The notes beneath the pieces are model-generated. The model was not told the origin of the DNA, did not search any database, and was given only the letters and a program-made list of their open reading frames with translations. Positions 16,213-24,371 of a stretch of 64,000 bases of DNA are shown piece by piece; the first letter of the stretch is position 1, and each line of letters begins with the position of its first letter. A program made the translations under genes and the position numbers. The stretch comes from Desulfobacteraceae bacterium (lineage in GTDB: Bacteria > Desulfobacterota > Desulfobacteria > Desulfobacterales > Desulfobacteraceae), in NCBI GenBank assembly GCA_016744295.1, contig JADGEQ010000029.1, positions 1 to 64,000 on the forward strand. The letters are read 5' to 3'.

Positions 16213-16932
16213 ATGATAGTGAAAAATAATCAGACCGACGGATATATCAAGGCATTGACCGACATCAGCCGTGCCATCACATCGGACCTTTATATTGAAG
16301 ATCTGTTAAAACTCATCGTGATGGTTACGGCCAAGGTCACCGGGGTGGAGATCTGTTCTCTGTGGATTGTCAACGAGGAGGAAGCCCCCCCGAAGATCCG
16401 ACTCAAGGCCACCCAATCCATTTCTCCCGCCTATATCAAGGACAGATCTCTGAACCTGGATGAAGGCGTGGTGGGCCATGTGGTCACCCATAAAAAGCCT
16501 CTGATTCTCAAGGATATTCTGAACAGCAAACGGTTCAAGGAAAAAGAGATGGCCAAAAAACTGGGCCTTGTCTCCATGGTGGGAATCCCCCTGAAAACCC
16601 AGGAAGAAAAAGTCATTGGGGTGCTCAATTGTTTCACCTCAGCCCCCCATGACTTTTCAGACACGGAAGTCAATCTGCTCCGTGCCGTGGCCAACCAATC
16701 TGCCGTGGCAATTGTCAATACCGAACTCATGGTTAAAACCCGGGTAATTCAAGAAGAGCTGGAGGCCCGGAAAAAAATCGAACAGGCCAAGGAAATTCTC
16801 ATGCTCAACCGGCAGATGACAGGGGAAGAAGCCCATCGGTGGATGCAAAAACGGAGCATGGACTCCAGAAAAACCCTCAGGGAAGTGGCAGAAGCCATTC
16901 TCCTTTCCTATGAAATCTTCAACAACCAGTAA
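16213..16932 (+). CDS. GAF-ANTAR transcription antitermination regulator
   Basis: About 239 residues. A GAF sensor domain (about 15-170; SLWIVNEEE, DEGVVGHVVTHKKPL, VGIPLKTQEEKVIGVLN) is followed by a helical ANTAR domain (ARKKIEQAKEILMLNRQMTG to LREVAEAILLS). ANTAR proteins bind paired hairpins in nascent RNA and prevent termination, often of nitrogen-use genes. The gene lies 91 bases after the glutamate synthase operon on the same strand, so a link with nitrogen assimilation is plausible but not shown. I saw no typical double hexaloop in the operon leader. ATG 16213 is chosen; TTG 16201 is in frame but without better ribosome-site support. Confidence 0.88.
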   Translation: MIVKNNQTDGYIKALTDISRAITSDLYIEDLLKLIVMVTAKVTGVEICSLWIVNEEEAPPKIRLKATQSISPAYIKDRSLNLDEGVVGHVVTHKKPLILKDILNSKRFKEKEMAKKLGLVSMVGIPLKTQEEKVIGVLNCFTSAPHDFSDTEVNLLRAVANQSAVAIVNTELMVKTRVIQEELEARKKIEQAKEILMLNRQMTGEEAHRWMQKRSMDSRKTLREVAEAILLSYEIFNNQ

Positions 16933-16960
16933 GCGTATAGAAACCCAAATCTACGGGTTA

Positions 16961-18046
16961 TCAATAAAAAGACTCTTTAACCTTGGACAAACCCGGAATA
17001 ATGGTTTGGGTCCGATTGATTCCTTCAATACGCCGAATACCCTGGTCCACAAATTCTGAAATAATCTCCGCATCCGAAGCCAAAAAATCCCGCCGCAGCA
17101 CGATTTTAACAAGGATATCAATACTGCCGTGAACCGAGTGCACCTCCTGAATTTCATCCAGGGAAAATAGTTTATCAATGACCACAAGTTCGGTTGAAGT
17201 GTCAATATTGATGAGAACAAAGGCGGTAATGGTCCGCTTCATCTCGGGATAATCCGGTGTACTTTTCTCCAGCATACTTTTCCGAAAGAGTTCCATGCTC
17301 TTTGGAATAAGCCTGTCAATGCCGATTCCATACCTCCGGGTGGAGCTCCTGTCCCAATGATGGTAGGCAATATAGGTATAAAGATCTGCCACTGTACGCC
17401 CCGGAAAATATTTGATCAGCCCGCCGTTGCCGATGATGGAGGTCATGGGGACATAGATGGTATTGTACCAGTCTTTTGCAGCTTTCTCAAAATCGCAGTC
17501 TCGTCCGGACTGACTGGCCAAATAAAGCTGGTGTTTTTTAATCTGTTTTTCCAAAAAATTATATTTCCCCACCTCGCTCAGATCAATCTTTCCTGTCAAC
17601 CCTGTTTTTTCAAAAAATTTATTCCGTTCAATATATAAAAGATTGTCCATGGTATTTTGGCCGGACAACAATTCTATCACCTTTCCTTTTATGTCCGTCC
17701 ATCCCAGTTCCTTTGCCGCTGCCACCCGATGATTTCCGTCCAGAACATAATAATCATCCCGAATCTGGTATAAATTTACCGGAGGCAGACTAGCCCCCTC
17801 CCGCATGGCCCGTTTGATATCCATGAACCGCTTGCCCGAAACATGTTTTTTTGGCCGGAACCGAGAGTCAAAATCATAATACTTTCCCACGCTGCCAGTG
17901 ATGTTTTCCAGGGCAATGGTCTGAACCCCGTGGTCAATAAATTCCACATCCTCTTCCTTGGCCTGCTGTTCATTGAAAGAGCTGACATGGTTGTCATCTT
18001 CATTTGGTACGCTAAACCCAAAAAGAATTTTCAGAAAATTTTTCAT
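16961..18046 (-). CDS. ParB-like domain fused to an AsnC/Lrp-type RAM sensor domain
   Basis: A 361-residue protein with an unusual build. Residues about 40-125 resemble the ParB/Srx fold: Pro-rich PPVNLYQIRDDYYVLDGNHR followed by VAAAKELGW, the GNHR being the catalytic or CTP-binding type motif. A middle helical region of about 150 residues (WYNTIYVPMTSIIGNGG; FPGRTVADLYTYIAYHHW) is not one I can name. Residues about 280-355 look like an AsnC/Lrp ligand-binding (RAM) domain (FVLINIDTSTELVVIDKLF, VHGSIDILVKIVLRRDF). No helix-turn-helix is seen. GAGG precedes the ATG. It starts 2 bases after a metallophosphoesterase gene, so the two form an operon. Role unknown; a ligand-sensing enzyme or switch is a guess. 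Confidence 0.8.
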   Translation of the reverse strand: MKNFLKILFGFSVPNEDDNHVSSFNEQQAKEEDVEFIDHGVQTIALENITGSVGKYYDFDSRFRPKKHVSGKRFMDIKRAMREGASLPPVNLYQIRDDYYVLDGNHRVAAAKELGWTDIKGKVIELLSGQNTMDNLLYIERNKFFEKTGLTGKIDLSEVGKYNFLEKQIKKHQLYLASQSGRDCDFEKAAKDWYNTIYVPMTSIIGNGGLIKYFPGRTVADLYTYIAYHHWDRSSTRRYGIGIDRLIPKSMELFRKSMLEKSTPDYPEMKRTITAFVLINIDTSTELVVIDKLFSLDEIQEVHSVHGSIDILVKIVLRRDFLASDAEIISEFVDQGIRRIEGINRTQTIIPGLSKVKESFY

Positions 18047-18048
18047 AA

Positions 18049-18672
18049 TTAAACCTCTAGGAGTGTGTACCCGCAGGTATTGATCACCTGGGTTGTATAA
18101 GTTTGGGTTATCCTGTCCTTTTGTGTCTCAAACTCTTGATGAATATGGCCGTGGACAAAATAGTCTGGTTTTTGTTTTTTTATCAGGGCATTAAAACTTT
18201 CAAACCCCATGTGACAACGATCTTCCCGGTCATGGATATGCCGAGGGGGGGCATGGGTCACAACCATGTGAATGGGGCCCTTCCGCCAGAGGGAAAACCA
18301 CATCCAGAATATCATTTTTTTCATCATGGGGTCTGTGTACTGATTGGCGCCGCCATTATACCAGATGGACCCTTCAAGCCCCAAAATATTCAGAGATCCA
18401 CAGGAAACCACCCGGCCATGGATATTTTCACACCCCACGGGATTTGTGAGGGTATACCGGATATCATGGTTTCCCTTGACGTAATACAGGGGGGCATCCA
18501 ACCGATCCCGCAGGAAAGACAGATATTCAGGCGCAAGGTCTCCGCAGGAAATAATAAGGTCCACATCAAGGGTCTTATCCTCCACCTGCCGGGTCAATTC
18601 CTTATCAACGAAATCGGACACGGTCAAAACGTTTAACTGATGCTGCTGACAGGCTCTTTTCTTTTTATTCAT
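18049..18672 (-). CDS. Calcineurin-like metallophosphoesterase
   Basis: A 207-residue metallophosphoesterase-fold protein. Motifs in order: CGDLAPEY (GDxx), KGNHD (GNHD), THAPP and HGHIH. The first family motif DxH is not present: the first strand reads LTVSDFVD, so one metal ligand differs. Family members hydrolyse phosphomonoesters or diesters, including nucleotides. It is the first gene of a two-gene leftward operon with the ParB-RAM fusion, suggesting shared substrate or signal. A ribosome site is not clear. Substrate unknown. Confidence 0.82.
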   Translation of the reverse strand: MNKKKRACQQHQLNVLTVSDFVDKELTRQVEDKTLDVDLIISCGDLAPEYLSFLRDRLDAPLYYVKGNHDIRYTLTNPVGCENIHGRVVSCGSLNILGLEGSIWYNGGANQYTDPMMKKMIFWMWFSLWRKGPIHMVVTHAPPRHIHDREDRCHMGFESFNALIKKQKPDYFVHGHIHQEFETQKDRITQTYTTQVINTCGYTLLEV

Positions 18673-18855
18673 ATCTATTCATAATATGCTAGTTGCCCCC
18701 CAATCGTCAACCCGGCGTTTATCTGGTAAGCAATTATCGCTGAGCATTGTAGAGGGGCCAAAAGGCAAGCTATTTTGTTCAAATTATAAAAGTAGCACAC
18801 CTTTTTGCACTCCGCTGCAAAAATATTGTTTTAAATCATATTCTTTTCAATTGTA

Positions 18856-19362
18856 CTATTTTAAAAATGATGGCGATGGTGCATTCCGGACAAGACGTAG
18901 AGCCATGACAAACCCTTGGGAGTGACCGTCCACCAGACCATTTTGAAAATTTATGAAGTAGAAAAGCATCGGTAGTTCGGCCACCCTGGAAACGGTCCAA
19001 TAGGGGGCTTCTTCGTCAGAATTTATGCCATCTGGAAAAACCTCTGTATTTATTGCCGGCCCTCTATCCTTATGCTCAATAATGCTATATAGTTCCTGAA
19101 TGGTTGGAATACGCCAGCCGTTACCAGCTTCTTTCTCATGTACCTTTGCATCATTGAAGTCCATGAGCTTCGGTGTTCCTTCACACCCTCCTCCCTTGTG
19201 CCATGTTGATCCGATACTGCAGCGTCGCCAGATCAATTTTGTTGTTTGATCCAATGCTTCGCCTTGCCTGAGTATGAATCGAGATGAAGGGAGGCCGTCA
19301 CAAAGTGCAAGGGAAGTGTTCAGGCATAGGGCAACAACAATACAAAAAATGGATCTCGTCAT
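18856..19362 (-). CDS. Exported DUF1566-type protein
   Basis: A 168-residue protein with a Sec signal (MTRSIFCIVVALCLNTSLALC). The mature part is one DUF1566/Lcl-C-like domain: DQTTKLIWRRC, NGWRIPTIQELYSIIEH, then a YWTVSRV segment and ALRLVR at the end. Such domains occur in cell-surface and adhesive proteins; their biochemical role is not known. AGGAG precedes the ATG. It follows a second exported protein by 13 bases on the same strand. The 183-base gap to the metallophosphoesterase gene holds nothing recognised. Confidence 0.8.
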   Translation of the reverse strand: MTRSIFCIVVALCLNTSLALCDGLPSSRFILRQGEALDQTTKLIWRRCSIGSTWHKGGGCEGTPKLMDFNDAKVHEKEAGNGWRIPTIQELYSIIEHKDRGPAINTEVFPDGINSDEEAPYWTVSRVAELPMLFYFINFQNGLVDGHSQGFVMALRLVRNAPSPSFLK

Positions 19363-19375
19363 GGACGATATTCTC

Positions 19376-20047
19376 CTAATTTTTTAAAATTTCAGTATAT
19401 TCTGCAAGCATTTCTTTTGTGCGGGAATTGATTACTTTTAGCGAGAAAGGATAATGGTCACCACGGCCATCTGGAAGCGGAGAACACTTCTTGAGAAATG
19501 TTCCAGCTCGGTGCAGCGCTATTTTACCATTCAACAGGCCACCGATCACTCCCTCGGATTCAAACATGAGATCATGTTCAATACCCACCATTAACCGGCC
19601 ATATTTTTTATCGATGCCCTTCATTACTAGCGTACTTTCGGTTGAGAAGTTCTTTGAAATTGTCATCGCTGAACCGTTACCAAAATACTTCTTATTCAGC
19701 CATGTGCATTTCAGATAAGAAGGGCCAAAACACATCTTGCATTGCTTGAATATGGATAATTGATCGGTAAACCCTCCTTTTATCCGAATTTTCAATACCC
19801 CTGCCTCATTGTATTCAACCCGCGCATTGTCCACAACTTGATACTTCATATGGCTACCGCACAGCTGCTTTGATGCTTCATGGGGGCTGTCATACCACCA
19901 GTTGATAACCTTATAGAGAAGGACACTATTGTTATTAATATAAAATGTTTCAGGGTAGTGAACATGATAGCCATAGCCAAATACATGGCTGTAGGATAAA
20001 ATAATAGATAAAAACAGACACCATTTCATACGGATATGCGCTTTCAT
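19376..20047 (-). CDS. Exported protein of unknown function
   Basis: A 223-residue protein with a signal-peptide-like N terminus (MKWCLFLSIILSYSHVFG after a short charged lead). I do not recognise a family. The mature part contains a CKMC motif and further Cys residues (KQLCGSH, LKCTW, LKKCSP), compatible with disulfides outside the cytoplasm. It is the first gene of a pair with the DUF1566 protein. A+T content is higher than in the metabolic genes nearby. The start may be ATG 20047 or ATG 20029; neither has a clear ribosome site. Confidence 0.6.
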   Translation of the reverse strand: MKAHIRMKWCLFLSIILSYSHVFGYGYHVHYPETFYINNNSVLLYKVINWWYDSPHEASKQLCGSHMKYQVVDNARVEYNEAGVLKIRIKGGFTDQLSIFKQCKMCFGPSYLKCTWLNKKYFGNGSAMTISKNFSTESTLVMKGIDKKYGRLMVGIEHDLMFESEGVIGGLLNGKIALHRAGTFLKKCSPLPDGRGDHYPFSLKVINSRTKEMLAEYTEILKN

Positions 20048-20302
20048 ACTTTGGTCAGCCCATGGTTATTACAAAAGGATTTTATACTGACTATAGTCAA
20101 ATCGCAAAAATATGTTCCGAAACCATAGTATCTATTTCTAATACTTCGGGAATGTTCGAAATTCCGCATACTACAATCGCTTTGCCTTTTGGCGATTACC
20201 CTTTTTCTATTAATGTTTTCGGAAAGTATTTTTGGCAATCACAATAAAGTACTTCCGGCTATTTACAACTCAAATATAGCATTTATATTTGTCTCGCATC
20301 AA

Positions 20303-20338
20303 TGATACTTGGTTTCAATGGATTGATACTTAGTTGCA
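20303..20338 (+). promoter_or_regulatory. Direct repeats spaced 21 bases upstream of the AraC gene
   Basis: TGATACTTGGTTTCA at 20303-20317 and TGATACTTAGTTGCA at 20324-20338 match at 13 of 15 positions and are 21 bases apart, two helical turns. AraC-family proteins typically bind such repeated half-sites. They end 52 bases before the AraC start, so autoregulation is likely. The rest of the 343-base gap (20048-20390) is A+T rich with nothing else supported. Confidence 0.5.
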
Positions 20339-20390
20339 TATTTATGAATGGCGTGTTTTTTTACACAGATCCTAACACAGGGAATGACAT

Positions 20391-21413
20391 ATGAATACCG
20401 TTCCAGCTGGCTATTTAAAAGTCTTGTTTGACGACTTGTTGAAGAGAAATCAATCTAAAGCAGTTATCGAAGATAAAATCGGCTTAAAATATGAGAACAT
20501 TACAGATCAGGAGATTCGGATAAACTTTCTGCACTGGCAGAAACTATGGGTGCATGCCATAGATAGTATTGATGATAAATCCTTTGCCATCAAATTAGGT
20601 CAAAAAGTACTTTCAAAATATATCACTATTGTTGGGGCTGTATGTGAAACATGTCCGACACTTCGTGAATCTTTTGAACAGATAGAACGCTTCAACCGAT
20701 TAACCTGTTCCAACATATCTATCAGGGTAGTAGAATTTGGTGAAAGTAACCAGTACTCCAAAATCATCATAACCCTTTGTGACCTTGGCAAAATTGAAAA
20801 ACACATTCTGGAGTGGTATTTTACACGTTATGTGGTTGGGATGAGGGAAAAAGTCCGATACAGGGCAGAATTTATTGCTTTAAAATTCAAACATCAAAAA
20901 CCGTCATATTACGATGTGTATAAAACCGTTTTCAAGGTTCCAATGGAATTTAGCTGCGATTCAAATGAAATAATACTCAAATCGTCATTCCTTGATAAGC
21001 CTTTAAAAACAAGTCAGCCATTCCTTTTGGAGTTGTTCAAGAAAGAAGCAACCGCTCTTCTGGATGCCATTAAATCAGACAGTGTGCTTGTCAATGGCGT
21101 CAAAGAATTGATTATTAAAAATCTTTATACAGGTAAGGCAGACATTGAATATATAAGCCATCAGCTTAATATGAGCAGACAAACACTTTTCCGGAGCTTA
21201 AAAAAAGAAGGCATTGTATTTAAGACTTTATTGAATAAGGTCCGGGAAGAAATGGCAAAAAAGTATCTCTGTGAACATAAAAAATTTACCGTAAATGAAA
21301 TTGCATATTTGCTTGGATACTCTGAACCCAGCGCCTTCAACAGAGCTTTTAAAAAGTGGACGGGAATTACCCCGTATCAATTTGCTGAAAAGGCATTATC
21401 CGGCGCGGAATGA
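20391..21413 (+). CDS. AraC-family transcriptional regulator (OruR/ArgR-like)
   Basis: A 340-residue regulator. The N-terminal about 200 residues match the arabinose-binding-like domain found in OruR/MmsR-type AraC proteins (LGQKVLSKYITIVGAVCETCPTLRESFEQIERFNR). The last about 100 residues carry two helix-turn-helix motifs (IEYISHQLNMSRQTLFRSLKK; VNEIAYLLGYSEPSAFNRAF followed by KKWTGITPYQF). It is convergent with the reductase/ligase/PP-loop unit to its right and may control it, though no target site was found before that unit. The ligand is unknown, possibly a fatty acid or amino acid derivative. Confidence 0.9.
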   Translation: MNTVPAGYLKVLFDDLLKRNQSKAVIEDKIGLKYENITDQEIRINFLHWQKLWVHAIDSIDDKSFAIKLGQKVLSKYITIVGAVCETCPTLRESFEQIERFNRLTCSNISIRVVEFGESNQYSKIIITLCDLGKIEKHILEWYFTRYVVGMREKVRYRAEFIALKFKHQKPSYYDVYKTVFKVPMEFSCDSNEIILKSSFLDKPLKTSQPFLLELFKKEATALLDAIKSDSVLVNGVKELIIKNLYTGKADIEYISHQLNMSRQTLFRSLKKEGIVFKTLLNKVREEMAKKYLCEHKKFTVNEIAYLLGYSEPSAFNRAFKKWTGITPYQFAEKALSGAE

Positions 21414-21453
21414 TGACCCGGGTGCCTGGGGTTAATAAAAATTGATCCGCAAA

Positions 21454-22569
21454 TTATGAGCCTGGACGCTTTTTTGTCTTCCCAAGATAATATTCCAGCA
21501 TCGGTTCAATATACGTTTTTGCAGGGGGCAGTTCAATTCCGGCAGCCTTTGCCAGCTTTCGGGTCCTTGTGTTGATAAAATGCTGAGGCGTTTTTACATA
21601 GGACAAAAACAGGGGCAGGGTGTTCAAAGCCCTTTTTGTCTTTTTTGATGTGAAATATTTGATCACATCCACCATTGCTTGATAAACCGCCACAGGCAAT
21701 CGCCTGCTTTTGGGCAGGCGATATCCATTTTTTTGATAGATCCTGCGAACATTTTTTGCAAGCTCATCTAAGCCAATGCTTTTCTTTGGGCCTGAGCAGG
21801 CATGTAATATCCGGGGCAGGTCTTTTTCCTGACAGCTGGCCCAGTAAATGAGATCGGCAACATAATCACATGGAACCAGATCCAGATATACTCCCCTGAG
21901 ACTTGGAATAAACCCCAGTGTCCTGGCGCCGCTGAGAAATTCGCATAAATGATAAAAAACCTGAAAATGGATGTTTTCACCAGTTCTTGAATCGCCCACC
22001 ACCATGCTGGGACGATGAACAGTGATATTTTTGCCCTGTTGAATTTCCTTTTGAATAAAGGTTTCCGCACAGGACTTGGCAGCTTCGTAGGAATTACGGA
22101 ACAGCCTTTCATGGTTCATCCATTCCTCGGGGATTCCATGGGGGGTATGGCCTGCAACGCCAATGGTACTGACATACTCCATTTTTCGTATCTGTGGATT
22201 TTTTTCCATCAACTTCAGCATATTTCCGGTCATGGTCATGGTCTGTTTTTCGGCAACATGGATTGGAAGGCCCATGTTTACATTTCCTGCGCAATGGAGG
22301 ATATGGGTGACCTCTTTGAAAATATTTTGGTAAACATGGCCGGGCAGGCCCAACTTGGGTTGATAAAGATCAGCCCTCACAGGATGGATTCGGGCTTTTG
22401 CCGGGTCATCCAGTTGACAAAAGCAGGCCAGTTCTTTTATCCGCCGGTCCAGGCAGCGGTCAGAATCCGCCCGGATGAGAAGGATGACCTTTTCATTGCT
22501 GTTGACCAGGCGCCTGAGCAAGGCGCTTCCGATAACACCGGTTGCACCGGTGAGAAGATATTGTCTCAT
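21454..22569 (-). CDS. NAD(P)-dependent thioester/acyl-CoA reductase-like protein
   Basis: A 371-residue extended SDR of the NAD_binding_4 (male sterility/thioester reductase) type. TGATGVIGSALLRRL is the nucleotide-binding motif at residues 7-21, VTHILHCAGNVNM the next conserved strand. YEAAKSCAE gives the YxxxK active site, and HRPSMVVGDSRTGE follows. Relatives reduce acyl-CoA or carrier-bound acyl thioesters to aldehydes. It starts 4 bases after the AMP-ligase gene, so the ligase could activate an acid that this enzyme reduces. No carrier protein is visible. It is the last gene of a four-gene unit. Confidence 0.82.
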   Translation of the reverse strand: MRQYLLTGATGVIGSALLRRLVNSNEKVILLIRADSDRCLDRRIKELACFCQLDDPAKARIHPVRADLYQPKLGLPGHVYQNIFKEVTHILHCAGNVNMGLPIHVAEKQTMTMTGNMLKLMEKNPQIRKMEYVSTIGVAGHTPHGIPEEWMNHERLFRNSYEAAKSCAETFIQKEIQQGKNITVHRPSMVVGDSRTGENIHFQVFYHLCEFLSGARTLGFIPSLRGVYLDLVPCDYVADLIYWASCQEKDLPRILHACSGPKKSIGLDELAKNVRRIYQKNGYRLPKSRRLPVAVYQAMVDVIKYFTSKKTKRALNTLPLFLSYVKTPQHFINTRTRKLAKAAGIELPPAKTYIEPMLEYYLGKTKKRPGS

Positions 22570-22573
22570 ATGA

Positions 22574-24367
22574 TTACGCTCCTGTTTTATCCAGGGTTAA
22601 AATAAATTTTTCAAGATCTTCATGGGCAATGGCGGCCGGCATTTTTTTTCTCTTGTACAGGCCCTGGAATATTGGGCTGTATAATTTTAAAACAATGTGG
22701 CGGCGTACTTTTAAATTACTTGTCAGTTCTCCTGTTTCCACTGAAAAGGGTGTGGGAATGACAAAAAAATCAACCGGCCTGCAATGGGGGGGCAGATCTT
22801 TGGTGACCCGGTCCATTTCCATTTTGATAAAGTTTTTAGCCATTGGCCCGGATCCATGTCTGTCCATGAGCTGCTGCCATATATCCGCATCGAAATTCAA
22901 CAAGGCGACAAGATATTGGCGATTGGCGCCTTCAACCACAGCATGGTCTACGCCATGGATCTCCTTTAATGCGGATTCGATCTCCAGGGGGGCTATTTTA
23001 CGGCCCGTGGACAGCTTGAATCCATCTGATATTCTGCCGCTCAGCCTTAAATATCCGTTTTTGTCTATTGATCCCATATCACCGGTTTTCAAATAATTGT
23101 CCCGGGTCAGGACAACATCTTTGCGGGCCACCCCAACCCCTTTGACCAGAATTTCACCCTCGGAGGACAATTTAATGGTATTTTCTTTTAGGGGCATGCC
23201 CTGGGTGCCGAATTTATGGTGTTCAACGGTATTCATGCTCATGGGAATGATGTTCTCACTGATTCCGTAGGATTCCAAAATTAGCCAGCCCCATGCATGG
23301 AAACGCTCCTGCAGCCTTGCGGATATGGGGGCTGAGCCGCTGATAAAGAATCGAATCTGATGGCCAAGGGGCTGCCGGATCTTTTTGAGAACCAGGGCAT
23401 TGGCCAGGTAAAAGAAGGCGGAAAGACCAAGGGGAATTTTCTGGCCTTTTTCCCGGGCATGCTGATATTGAAGCCCTGCCTTTTCCCCAAGCCTTATACC
23501 GAAACGGATCAACCGAGGCTGCTGTTCAATCTTCAGATCGATACCCTGGTAGATTTTTTCATAGAATCTAGGTACCCCGGCCATGAAATGGGGTTGAATT
23601 TTCAAAACTTCAGCCATGATAGCAGATGGATCAGAGACCATATATGTTTTAAGATTCAGAACCAGGCCGCACCAGTTGATCATGCGCTGGAAAGGCGTGG
23701 ACAGGGGCAACCAGCATGCTGAACAGGCCTGGTCAGGCAGGGCCGGAATCTGTTGGAGAATACTTTGGGTAGCTGTGATCAGTTGGTCGTGGTCATAGGT
23801 TATTGCCCTGGGCCTACCTGTTGTGCCCGATGTAAATACCCGGATTGCACAATGGTGGGGGGCAACCCGGGGAAGCATACCGGCATGGGAGCTTGTCATT
23901 AACCGGGGCAGACATTGGATGGATTCCAGGCCGTTTTCGGGTTTTGGCCCCTCTATAATCAAAATCAGTTTCAGGGAAGTCAATAGACCCAGGGGAAGCC
24001 CTTCCAGCATTTTGGCGCTTTGAACAGCCAGGGCTTTTATGTCTGTGATTTCAAGGATCTGGGAAAGTCTTTTGGGCGGGTCATTGGGATCAAGGCCGGC
24101 CACAATGCAGCCTGCCATGAAGCCTGCATGCTGAACCAGCTCCCAGGCAATGGAATTGGGCATGAGTATTGCCAGTTCATCTCCGGGAATAAGGCCCGAC
24201 ATGACCAGCCCCGTGGCAAGAACGCATGTTTTTTCATAAAATTTTTTCCATTTGATGCCCTGGAAGCAACCCGTCTCTTTTTCCATAAAGGCCGTGGCAT
24301 GGGGGGTATCCATGGCTCGTTGTTTCAAAAGTTCAGATATGGTTTTGCTGTTTAATTGTTGGATCAT
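22574..24367 (-). CDS. AMP-forming acyl-CoA synthetase/ligase
   Basis: A 597-residue ANL-superfamily ligase. Motifs: FTSGTTGRPRAITYDHDQL (A3), LESYGISENIIP (A5), YLKTGDMGSIDKNGYLRLSGR (A7-A8 region) and the A10-region Lys in SNLKVRRHIVLKLY. Length and order match long-chain acyl-CoA synthetases; no peptidyl carrier domain is attached. It should adenylate a carboxylic acid and pass it to CoA or another thiol. It is distinct from the synthetase at 5372. AAGGA precedes the ATG. It sits between a PP-loop ATPase and a thioester-reductase-like gene with 4-base gaps, so co-expression is nearly certain. Confidence 0.88.
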   Translation of the reverse strand: MIQQLNSKTISELLKQRAMDTPHATAFMEKETGCFQGIKWKKFYEKTCVLATGLVMSGLIPGDELAILMPNSIAWELVQHAGFMAGCIVAGLDPNDPPKRLSQILEITDIKALAVQSAKMLEGLPLGLLTSLKLILIIEGPKPENGLESIQCLPRLMTSSHAGMLPRVAPHHCAIRVFTSGTTGRPRAITYDHDQLITATQSILQQIPALPDQACSACWLPLSTPFQRMINWCGLVLNLKTYMVSDPSAIMAEVLKIQPHFMAGVPRFYEKIYQGIDLKIEQQPRLIRFGIRLGEKAGLQYQHAREKGQKIPLGLSAFFYLANALVLKKIRQPLGHQIRFFISGSAPISARLQERFHAWGWLILESYGISENIIPMSMNTVEHHKFGTQGMPLKENTIKLSSEGEILVKGVGVARKDVVLTRDNYLKTGDMGSIDKNGYLRLSGRISDGFKLSTGRKIAPLEIESALKEIHGVDHAVVEGANRQYLVALLNFDADIWQQLMDRHGSGPMAKNFIKMEMDRVTKDLPPHCRPVDFFVIPTPFSVETGELTSNLKVRRHIVLKLYSPIFQGLYKRKKMPAAIAHEDLEKFILTLDKTGA

Positions 24368-24371
24368 AATA

